From: Chromobacterium subtsugae
GTDB lineage: Bacteria; Pseudomonadota; Gammaproteobacteria; Burkholderiales; Chromobacteriaceae
Assembly (NCBI RefSeq): GCF_001676875.1
Contig: NZ_JYKA01000009.1
Span: 62,001-126,000 of the forward strand
Direction: 5' to 3'
DNA length: 64,000 nucleotides
The notes beneath the pieces were generated by a model. The model ran no database searches. It saw only the letters and a program-made list of their open reading frames with translations, and was not told the DNA's origin. Position numbers and translations under genes: made by a program. Positions 1 to 8,600 of the stretch are shown in pieces (position 1 is the first letter of the stretch; each line of letters opens with the position of its first letter).

Positions 1-1159
1 GAAAATGCAAGGATGGCGGGATCATGCCGAAGCGGACGCTCAAAGCCGCCTTGATCAGTCCGGCGATGCCGGCGGCGGCGTCGAGATGGCCCATATTGGA
101 CTTGACGCTGCCGATGGCGCAGCGGAAGCGGGCAAGCTCGTCCGGCGCCAGCAATTCCGCGGCCACGCGGCTCAGCGCCTGGATTTCGATGGGGTCGCCC
201 AGCGCGGTGGCGGTGCCGTGCGCCTCTATCATGCCCAGGCTGGAAAAGGGAATGTCCGCCAGCCGGTACACCTGCTCGATGACTTCGGCCTGCCCCCGCA
301 CGCTGGGCGCCTCGAAGCTCACCTTCCGGTCGCCGTCGTTGTTCATGCCGGACTCCACGATAACGGCGTGGATCGGATCGCCGTCCGCCAGCGCGTTCTC
401 CAGCAGCTTCAACAGCACCACCGCCGCGCCGTTGCCGTTCACCGTGCCCTGTCCTTCGTCGGAGAAGGTTTTGCAGTGGCCGTCCGGCGACAGGATCATG
501 CCGTCGCGGTGCAGATAGCCGCCCGCCGCCGGGTCGGTGATGCACGCGCCGCCCGCCAGCGCCATCTCGCACTCTCCCGCCAGCAATGCCTTGCTGGCCA
601 GGTGCACCGCGGACAGCGAGGTCGAGCAGGCGGTCTGCACATGCAGCGCCGGCCCATTCAGCTTCATCCGGTAGGCGATCTGCGTGGCGAACGAAGCCGG
701 GTCGTTGTAATTGCCGACATCGAACATTTCCGCGATGTCCTGGCTGGCGCCGGCGAATTGCTCCAGCCGCTCCAGGTTCAAGGTGGAGCCGATGAACACG
801 CCCGCGTTCAGGGTCGATTCGCCCGGGCGCAGGCCCGCGTCCAGAAAGGCGTTATGGCTGACTTCGTGCAGCACCCGCAGCTGCGGGTCCATTTTCTGCG
901 CCTCCCGCTGCGAATAACCGAAGAATCCGTAGTCGAAGCATTCGGCGTCTTCCAGAAAGGCCTTGGCCGGGACGTAATGGGGCTGGTCTACCACCTCGGC
1001 GGGCACGCCGGCCGCCAGCGACTCTTCCCGCGAGAAAAACGACACCAGTTCGCGGCCCGCCAGCAGGTTGCGCCAGAAGACGCGCCAGTCGGGGCTCTGG
1101 GGGAATCGGCAGGACATGCCGATGATGGCGATTTCATTGCCGGTGTATTCGCGCTTCAT
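1..1159 (-). CDS. Polyketide synthase, N-terminal ketosynthase domain (partial, runs off left edge)
   Basis: The first 386 codons of a modular PKS are visible; the gene continues beyond base 1. It starts with a beta-ketoacyl synthase domain (ExIAIIGMSCRFPQ near residue 10). The full decarboxylative Claisen triad is present: Cys in QTACSTS near residue 177, His in EAHGTATALGDP near 312, and His in KSNMGHLDAAAG near 353, so the KS should be active. It would elongate the chain delivered by the upstream C-A-T NRPS. The ATG overlaps the NRPS stop as ATGA, implying translational coupling. No docking domain precedes the KS. Acyltransferase and later domains cannot be seen, so the extender unit is unknown; the discrete AT in the same operon may load this or a downstream carrier protein. 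Confidence 0.93.
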   Translation of the reverse strand, partial: MKREYTGNEIAIIGMSCRFPQSPDWRVFWRNLLAGRELVSFFSREESLAAGVPAEVVDQPHYVPAKAFLEDAECFDYGFFGYSQREAQKMDPQLRVLHEVSHNAFLDAGLRPGESTLNAGVFIGSTLNLERLEQFAGASQDIAEMFDVGNYNDPASFATQIAYRMKLNGPALHVQTACSTSLSAVHLASKALLAGECEMALAGGACITDPAAGGYLHRDGMILSPDGHCKTFSDEGQGTVNGNGAAVVLLKLLENALADGDPIHAVIVESGMNNDGDRKVSFEAPSVRGQAEVIEQVYRLADIPFSSLGMIEAHGTATALGDPIEIQALSRVAAELLAPDELARFRCAIGSVKSNMGHLDAAAGIAGLIKAALSVRFGMIPPSLHF

Positions 1160-4100
1160 GATGCGGAACTTCCTTTTGCTTTGCGGCGCCGGTCCGCCAG
1201 CCGGCTCTTGCCGGTCTGGGCGGATGACAGTTGGTGTTCGTGGGAAGACGAGGCGGCGGGCGCGCCGTCGCGCCGGATCCAGTCGGAGAAGGAGGCGATG
1301 GTCGGGTGCTCGAACAAGACCGCGACGCCGACCTCCCTATCGAAGGCCTGCCGCACGCCGGATTGCAGCGCGATGATCTTGATGGAGTCGCCGCCGGCGT
1401 CGAAGAAGTTGACATCGGTCGCAGCGGTGCGGCCGTCCAGCACCGCGCGCCACACCTGCTGCACCTTCGCCTCCACCGGATCGGTCGCCAACGCCGGGGC
1501 GGGCGCCGCCTGCTCCTGCAGCTCGGCGCGTTGCAGCAGGCGGTTGCGGTCTATCTTGCCGGTGAGCGTGCGCTCGAAACCATCCACCGCCACGATGCGC
1601 GCGGGCATCCAGGCCTCCGGCAGCTGGCTGCGGATGCGTTCGCGCACCAGGGGCAGCAGCGTCTCCGCCGCCATGCCGCTATCGACGAACAATCTCCATT
1701 GCCGCTTTCCTTCCGGCGTGGGCGCCGGCAGCAGGCTGCAGGCGCGGACTTCGGCCATCGCCTCCACCACCCGCTCCAGTTCGCGCGGCTCGATCCGCAC
1801 CCCGTTCACCTTCACCTGGTCGTCGATCCGCCCCAGGTATCTGAAACCCAAATCCGGCGCGAACGTCACCGCGTCGCCGGTGCGGTAGTAAGCCTGGCCG
1901 TCGCGCTCGACGAAGCTCTTGGCGGATTCGGCGGGATTGCCGGCATAGCCGCGCGCGATGGAGAGGCCGCCCACCCACAATTCGCCGCGCACCCCGGCCG
2001 GCAGCGCCTGGCCGAAAACGTCCGCGCAAAAAGCGACCGCGTTTTGAATCGGCCAGCCGATGGCGACCTCCCGCTCCGGCGACTGCCTGGCGCTCAGGCA
2101 ATCCACCGTGGTTTCGCTGGGGCCGTAGTGATTGCTGACCGCGTAGCCCTGGCCCAGCAGCTCGTCGCGCAGCGGCGCCGGCAAGGCTTCGCCGCCGAAA
2201 ATCCATAAGCGCATGTCCGGCAAGCGGGGCGCGCCATGGATCAGTTGGGCGATGGCGCCGGGAATGAAGTTGACCAGCGTCACCGCCTGGCCGCGCAACA
2301 CATCGATGAAGGCCTGCCGCTCGCGCAGCGCCTCGGGCGCGGGGTAGATCAGGACGGCGCCGACGGCGAGGCTGGCGAAGAGGTCTTCCACGCTGGGGTC
2401 GAAGTTCAGGTCGGTCAGGCCCAGCACCCGGTCGGCCGCGCTCAATCCGGTTTCGCGGACAAACCAGTCCAGCAGGTTCGCCGCCGACTCGTCGCGGACG
2501 GAAATGCCTTTGGGCCGGCCGGTGGTGCCGGAGGTGAAGATGAAATAGAACTCGCTCCCCGCCTCCCGCTTCGGCCACAACCACGGCGCCGCGCCGCCCG
2601 CCGCTGGCGCGGCCGCCTCGATGTCCAGCAGCAGGCGGCCGGCGTCGGCGCCGAGGTCGGCCTGCGCCAGACCGCCGCACAGCACGATGCCGCAGTCCGC
2701 CAGCGCCAGCAGCATCCGCTTGCGCTGCGGCGGGTCTTTCGGGTTCAGGTAGACATAACTGCCGCCGCTGAACAGGATCGCCAGGATCGCCTGCGTCGAC
2801 CGCAGCCCCTTGTCCAGATGGACGCCCACCCGGTCGCCGGGAACGAAGCCCGCCGACCGCAACTGCTCCTGCACGGCGCGGATGCCTTGCGCCAGCTCGC
2901 GGTTGGCGATCCGCCGCTCGCCTTCGATCAGCCCGACCGCCTCCGGGAAGTCGGCCAGGCGCTGGCCGATGCGCCGCAACAGCGCGTTGATGTCCGGCGT
3001 CTGCTCATTGCGCTCCCCCGCCACCAGCGAGCCCGCCGCGCCGTCCGGCCCCAGCTTCAGCGCCAGTTCGCCGATCGTCGCCGTTTCCGGCGCGGCCAGC
3101 AGGTCCGCCGCCAGGGATTCGAACGCATGGAACGCCGCCCGCACCGCGGCCGGGTCGGCCTCGCTGGCGGCGCTGGCGCTCAGTTCCACCTGCCATTGCT
3201 CGACGCCGGACACCGTCAGCGTCAGGCCGAAGTGGGTTGTCTCCTCGCTATGCAGCGCCTCCACGTGCGCGCCGCAGCCGGCATCGCGCAGGCTGGCGTC
3301 GATCGGGTAGTTGTCGAACACCACCAGCGAATCGTAAAGCTCGCCCCGCTGCCCGGCCGCTTCCCGCACCAGCAGCGGCGGACTCTTCTCATGCCGCTGG
3401 GTGCGTTGCAGCGTCTGGAACACGGCGCGCAGCGCCGCCGCGGCGTTCCAGCCGCCATCCAGCGTCAGGATCAGCGGCGCGGTATTGGTGAACAAACCCA
3501 GCGGCTGGCGGTCGGCGCTGCGCGCCAGCGCCGCTTCCCGTCCGGAAAACGCGCAGCCGAAAGCCACGCTCTTCTGGAAGGAAAGCTTGGAAAGGGTCAG
3601 CGCCCAGCACAGGTAGACGAAGCTTGCCGGCGTGACGCCGGCGCGGCGGCACAACGCCTCGACCGCGCCCTTGCGTGCCTCGTCCCAGCGGCTGCCCGCC
3701 GTGGTTCCCGCTGCGGCGCTGCCCGCCGCGGCGGCGCGGCGGAACATGGGCTCGGCCAGCAGCCGGGTGGCCGCGGCCGCTTCGCCGTCCGGCAGATCGC
3801 GGAAAACGGCGTCCCAGTATTCGCGGCTGGCTTGCAACTCTTCCGGGGCCAGGCCCTGCCAGAGCTGGCGCGAATACAGCCTCGCGTCCAGCGCGGCGAT
3901 CTCCTGGCCGCGCAAGCCTTGCAGCCAGAGCGCGATCAGCAGCGAGCTGCTCCAGCCGTCCATCAGGATATGGTGGAAGGAAAACGCGATGTCCAAGGTC
4001 CCGGCGGCCGCGTCATGGAAGCAGGCGATGCGGAACACCTCCTCATCCAGCGCGAACGGCGACGCTTTCGATCGCGCCAGCCAATCCAGGCCGCGCTGCC

Positions 4101-4398
4101 CGGCCGGCGCCTCGCCCGGCTCGACCCGGACATACTCCAGCGGAATGCGCGGCGCGGCGTGGATCAGTTGATGGGGAAAACGGATGGCCCGCCAGGCGAA
4201 TACCGAACGCAAGGCTGGCTGGGACGCCTGGATGCGGCGCCAAACCTCGCGGACTTCCGCCTCCTCCGCCTGCGCCTTCACGCGGAACGCCACGCCGATG
4301 TGGTAGGCGTCGTTGCCGTCCTTCAAGGCATGGAACAGCAGGCCGCTGGCCTGGGGCGTCGCCTGCAGCACTTCTTCGATAGGATTGTCATGCGCCAT
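1156..4398 (-). CDS. NRPS module C-A-T
   Basis: 1080-residue single-module synthetase. The condensation domain carries HHILMDG near residue 141. The adenylation domain has FTSGTTGRPKG near 621, NHYGPSETT, YRTGD and a C-terminal GK lysine. The thiolation domain has FFDAGGDSI near 1002. By hand alignment to the GrsA pocket positions I read D-P-E-N-I-G-H-V-D-K, which matches no common code I know. The acidic residue at position 239 could favour a basic amino acid, but this is weak inference. It follows an epimerising module, so its C domain may accept a D-configured donor. The start is ATG with GGAGGG upstream, 2 bases after the AT stop. A longer upstream extension in this frame only mirrors the acyltransferase gene and was excluded. 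Confidence 0.93.
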   Translation of the reverse strand: MAHDNPIEEVLQATPQASGLLFHALKDGNDAYHIGVAFRVKAQAEEAEVREVWRRIQASQPALRSVFAWRAIRFPHQLIHAAPRIPLEYVRVEPGEAPAGQRGLDWLARSKASPFALDEEVFRIACFHDAAAGTLDIAFSFHHILMDGWSSSLLIALWLQGLRGQEIAALDARLYSRQLWQGLAPEELQASREYWDAVFRDLPDGEAAAATRLLAEPMFRRAAAAGSAAAGTTAGSRWDEARKGAVEALCRRAGVTPASFVYLCWALTLSKLSFQKSVAFGCAFSGREAALARSADRQPLGLFTNTAPLILTLDGGWNAAAALRAVFQTLQRTQRHEKSPPLLVREAAGQRGELYDSLVVFDNYPIDASLRDAGCGAHVEALHSEETTHFGLTLTVSGVEQWQVELSASAASEADPAAVRAAFHAFESLAADLLAAPETATIGELALKLGPDGAAGSLVAGERNEQTPDINALLRRIGQRLADFPEAVGLIEGERRIANRELAQGIRAVQEQLRSAGFVPGDRVGVHLDKGLRSTQAILAILFSGGSYVYLNPKDPPQRKRMLLALADCGIVLCGGLAQADLGADAGRLLLDIEAAAPAAGGAAPWLWPKREAGSEFYFIFTSGTTGRPKGISVRDESAANLLDWFVRETGLSAADRVLGLTDLNFDPSVEDLFASLAVGAVLIYPAPEALRERQAFIDVLRGQAVTLVNFIPGAIAQLIHGAPRLPDMRLWIFGGEALPAPLRDELLGQGYAVSNHYGPSETTVDCLSARQSPEREVAIGWPIQNAVAFCADVFGQALPAGVRGELWVGGLSIARGYAGNPAESAKSFVERDGQAYYRTGDAVTFAPDLGFRYLGRIDDQVKVNGVRIEPRELERVVEAMAEVRACSLLPAPTPEGKRQWRLFVDSGMAAETLLPLVRERIRSQLPEAWMPARIVAVDGFERTLTGKIDRNRLLQRAELQEQAAPAPALATDPVEAKVQQVWRAVLDGRTAATDVNFFDAGGDSIKIIALQSGVRQAFDREVGVAVLFEHPTIASFSDWIRRDGAPAASSSHEHQLSSAQTGKSRLADRRRKAKGSSAS

Positions 4399-4400
4399 CT

Positions 4401-5639
4401 TCAACCCTCCGCCGCCTCGTGCAGGCTCTGCAGCCTCGCTTGCGCCATCGCCGGCGCGTCGCCTCCCTGCGCCGCGGCGATCTCCAGCCACTGCCGGGTG
4501 CGCTGCAGCAGGAAAGCGCAGTCTTCCCGGCTGGGCGTCTCGCCCAGCGCCCTTTGCCCGATTTCTTCGCGGATCTTCCGCAGCTGCCGCGCCGCCTGCT
4601 CGTCCACGGCGGCGGGCAATGGCTCGCCGTACAGGTGGGAGCGGCAGTGCCGGACGAAATGTTCGCGCCGGCGTTCCGGCGCGCTCCTCTCCTCGGCCAG
4701 CGCCAGCAGGTCGCCCGGCTCGCACACCGGCAGCATCGGCAAGCCCGCGCGCTGGACCAGATAGCTCAGCACCGACTTCGGCGAGATTTCCAGATAGCGG
4801 GTGACGCCGTTCCGCGCCGCGTATTGCAGGCTGCGCAGCCATTGCACCGGCGACGTCAGGTGCTGCAGGATCGAATCCTTCAGGCCCGACGCCGGCAGCT
4901 CGGCGGCGCTGACGTTGCAGATCAGCCGGGAAAGCAGCGGCCGCGGCTGGTCGGCTGGCGGCAGAAAGTCCAGCGCCGCCTCCAGTTGCGCCCGCGCCTC
5001 CTCCATCAGCGGCGAGTGGAACGGACCGCCTATCCTCAGCGGATAAAACAGGCCGCCCAGCGCCTCGATCCGCGGCGCGAAGCGGCGGATCTCCGCCATT
5101 TCGCCGGACACCGAAGCCTGGTCGAACGCGTCGACGGCCGAGACGTAAATCTTCAGCCCGTCCTCGCGCCTGGCCTTTTCCACCTCCCGCTCCACCGTCT
5201 CCGCCGGCACATGCAGCACCCAGCACATCTCCCCTTGCTGGAAAGTGCGCGCGCATGACTCGGCCGCCTGCGCGCGCAGGCTCACCACCCGCGTCAGCGT
5301 GGCCAGGTCCAGATAGCCCGCCGCGCACAGGGCCGGGTACTGGCCCAGGCTATGCCCCATCACGAAATCGGGCATCCATCCGCAGCGCTGGCGCAGTATC
5401 CGGGCGATGGCCACCGTGGTGGCGGTCAGCGCCAGCTGGGCAGTGCGCACCTGCTTCAGCTCGTCGCGGCGGCCGCCGTGGATCACCGCGTCCAGGTCCA
5501 GGCCGGCCAGGTCCGACACCTCTTCCAGGCACGCGCGGTATTCGGGATAGGCGCGGAATCCGGCGAACATGTCGGCCTGCTGCGCGCCGACGCCCGGAAA
5601 CAGGAATACGGTCTTCGCCGAATCGATATCGGTTTTCAT
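4401..5639 (-). CDS. Discrete acyltransferase (ClbG/ZmaF-like candidate)
   Basis: 412-residue stand-alone AT. The nucleophile Ser97 lies in GHSLGQ, a conserved Arg122 follows in VVSLRAQ, and the catalytic His208 lies in GGPFHSPLM. The usual substrate signature HAFH (malonyl) or YASH (methylmalonyl) is replaced by GPFH. That suggests a non-standard acyl donor. Because the operon also carries Ser-A, ACP and acyl-CoA dehydrogenase genes, transfer of aminomalonyl from the discrete ACP onto PKS carrier proteins is the attractive role, as for the discrete ATs of colibactin and zwittermicin pathways; this is inference. About 110 residues follow the AT fold, helical and Arg/Glu-rich. The start codon overlaps the preceding NRPS stop as ATGA, with CGGAG upstream. 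Confidence 0.88.
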   Translation of the reverse strand: MKTDIDSAKTVFLFPGVGAQQADMFAGFRAYPEYRACLEEVSDLAGLDLDAVIHGGRRDELKQVRTAQLALTATTVAIARILRQRCGWMPDFVMGHSLGQYPALCAAGYLDLATLTRVVSLRAQAAESCARTFQQGEMCWVLHVPAETVEREVEKARREDGLKIYVSAVDAFDQASVSGEMAEIRRFAPRIEALGGLFYPLRIGGPFHSPLMEEARAQLEAALDFLPPADQPRPLLSRLICNVSAAELPASGLKDSILQHLTSPVQWLRSLQYAARNGVTRYLEISPKSVLSYLVQRAGLPMLPVCEPGDLLALAEERSAPERRREHFVRHCRSHLYGEPLPAAVDEQAARQLRKIREEIGQRALGETPSREDCAFLLQRTRQWLEIAAAQGGDAPAMAQARLQSLHEAAEG

Positions 5640-8600
5640 GCTGAAACTCCGTGAATGATGAGATCGAGCTCCGCCTGCTCCAGCCGGCACAAGGGGAAGT
5701 CAGACGGCAGCAGCGCGGCTTCGGGCCGCAGCTCGCCGTCCTGCGGCGCGGCGCGCCAGGCGGACAGCCGCGCATCCAGCGCGGCCAGCCAGCGGCGCGC
5801 GTCTTCCTGGCCGGCGCCGGGCAGCCCCAGCCGCAGCTCGATGAACACCGAGCCGGACTCGCGGCAATCGCGGATCAGCAGGTCGAAATCGGCCACGCTG
5901 GCCTCCTCCGGGTGCCGGAAGCCGCCCGACAGTTCCGCAAGCAGCTGGAAGTGGCGCCAGGCGCCGTCGCCGCCCAGGCCGGCACCGATGTCGTTGACGC
6001 AGACCGTCGGGCGCTCGCCGCCGCCTGCCAGGCCCAGCTGGCCGCGCCAATCCTGCCCGCGCTCATGCAGCCGGGCTTTCAGTTCGCGCAGGAAGCCATG
6101 GGGGCGCGGCTGCGGCTGGCCGAGGCTCAGGCGGTTGAAGCCGGTGAACCAGCCGACGGCGCCCGCCAGCTGGGCCGCCCACCCGGCAGGCGTTTCAGCC
6201 TCGGCGAAGCAGCGGCCATGGTTTTCGAACAACGCGACCGGCCGCGCCGGCAGCAGGCCTTGCTCCTGGATGGTTTCCAGCAAGGCCGCGGCGATCAGCG
6301 CGCCGCGCTCGGCCTTGAAGCGCCGCTCCATTTCGCGGATGTCGGCGCCGGACGCCGCCAGCGCCGCGCTGACCGGCGCGCAAGCCGGCGCGGCCGGTTC
6401 GGCGCGGCGCTCAGGCGCGGCCGCGCCATGGTCGCGCAGCCATCGTCCCCACAGGAAAGCGCCTTCCTCAGGCGGCGCATCGCCGGCGGGCGGCGCGTCG
6501 GCGGCCAGCGCCAGGTCCAGTTCGTCCAGCAGGTAAATCCACGAGTGCACGTCGCACAGCAGATGGTGGCAAATCCAGATCAGATGGCTGTCGCCCGACG
6601 CCGGGTCAAGCACCACCTGATGGACGCTGGGCCGCGTCTCCAGGCTGACGGCTTCCTGCAGCTTCAGCAGCCGGTCTTGCAGGCTTTCGCCGGCAGACAG
6701 CGCATGGACGCCAGTCGCCGGGGCGGCCTCGGCGGCGAAACGGCATGCGCCGGCATCCGGCCTCATCCGCAGCGCGAAGATCGCGTGCCGCGACTGCACC
6801 GCCGCGACGGCCGCGTCGACGCGCTCCGGCGCGAGGGACGGCTGCAGCCGCAACACGATGCCCTGCTGCAGCCGGTCGCCATGCCGGAAGCCTTGGCCGC
6901 GGAACCAGCGCGCGCCAGGCAGATGGCCGATCCAGTCCGCCTGCGCCGCCTCCGCGGCGCCGGCTTCCGCAAACCGCGAAGCGCCGGCGCAGGCTTTTTC
7001 CAGCACCGCGCCCAAAGGCTCCGCGGCCAACAGCTCCGCGGCGCCGACGCGCACGCCTTGCTTCGCCAGCAACGCCGCCAGCCGGATCGCCTTGATCGAG
7101 TCGCCGCCCTGCTCCAGGAACGACGCTTCCAGCCTCGCCCGCTGCGGCCAGATCGGCGCCAGAAAGGCCTGGTCCAGCCAATCCGGCAACGCGTAATCGC
7201 GCGGCGCAGGCTCGCCAGCGGCGCGCGCGGCTTCGTCGCTTGCCGCCAGCTGGGCCTCGGCGGCGGCGATGAGCGCCGCGGCGTCCACCTTGCCGTTGGC
7301 GTTGACCGGCCACGGCGCCACCGCGCAATACAGGCCGGGCAGCCAGGCGTCGGGCAGTTTTTCCCGCAGGCAGGCCAGGAATGCCGGATCGCCGGCCGGC
7401 AGCGCTTCGCTGCTGCACAGCGCCACGGTTTCGCGCCCGTTCGCGGACAGCTTCAGCGCCTTGAGCTTGCCGCCGCGCGTCAGGCCGCCGACGCGCGCCA
7501 GCGCGCCCTCCACCGCCTGTTCGATCTCCGCCGGGTGGATGCGGTGGCCGCGCACCTTGAACTCATCGTCGATGCGCCCCAGGCAATGCAACACGCCTTG
7601 CTCGTCGCTCAGGCCCAAATCGCCGGTGCGATACCAGCGGCCGTCGCCGCCGGACACGAACTTCGCCTCGGTCTGCGCCGGATTGCCGACATAGCCGTCC
7701 GCCAGCACCGGTCCGCCTATCCATATTTCCCCCTGGAAGCCCTGCGGCACGGGCTGGCCCCAGGCGTCGCGGATCGACATCCGCGCCATGCCCAAGGCCG
7801 CGCCTATCGGCATGATGGCGCCAGCCTCCAGCTCGGCCGCGGCCGCGCGGTCCACCGAATGCACGCAGCAGCCCACCGTCGCCTCGGTCGGGCCATATTC
7901 GTTGATCACCCGGCTCCCCGGCGGGAAAACCGCCAGCGCCTGGCTCACCAGCGCCATCGACAGGTTTTCCCCGCCGACGACGAAAGTCAGCGGCCCGCGC
8001 CGGGGCGGGCTGTGTTCGGCCAGCAGCGCCAGATGCGACGGCGTGCATTTCACGCCGGTCAATTCTTCGTCGGCCAGCAAGGCCTGCAGCAAGGCCGGCT
8101 GCTCGCGGATGTCCGCTTCCCGCGTCTGGATGAAGCCGCCGGACAATACCGGCGCCAGGATGCTGGTCTGGGTGAGGTCGAAGCCGAAAGAGGTGAACAG
8201 CGGCGCGCTGAACGGCCGCTCCGCCGCATAGTCGGCGGTAGCCGCCAACGCGTAGCAGGCCAGCGCCTCTGGCGATATCACCACGCCCTTGGGCTCGCCG
8301 GTGGAGCCGGAGGTGTACAGAATGTAGGCGGGATCGCGGCTCGCCGGCGCGTCCGGCAGGGCTTCGGCCGCCGGCCAGCCGTCCGGCTCGCGCGCGGCGA
8401 GCAGCAGCGGCAGGCCCAGCGCCCGCGCCAGCGCCTGGTCGGCCTCGGCGTGAACGCACAGGCCGGCGCCGGAATTGCGGGCGATGGTCAGCAGGCGCGC
8501 GCTTGGCGTGCTGGGGCAAACCGGCACCACCGTCACGCCCGCCATCAGGCAGGCCAGGTAGGCGAGCGTGGTCTCCGGCGCGCGCCGGCCCAGGATCAGC

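Noticed and set aside
5-1888. Long plus-strand open frame opposite the PKS and NRPS genes
   Set aside because: Arg/His/Gln-rich composition without motifs; it is the antisense mirror of a high-GC gene with complete KS motifs.
2236-4764. 842-codon plus-strand open frame
   Set aside because: Antisense to the C-A-T NRPS; no family resemblance and no ribosome site.
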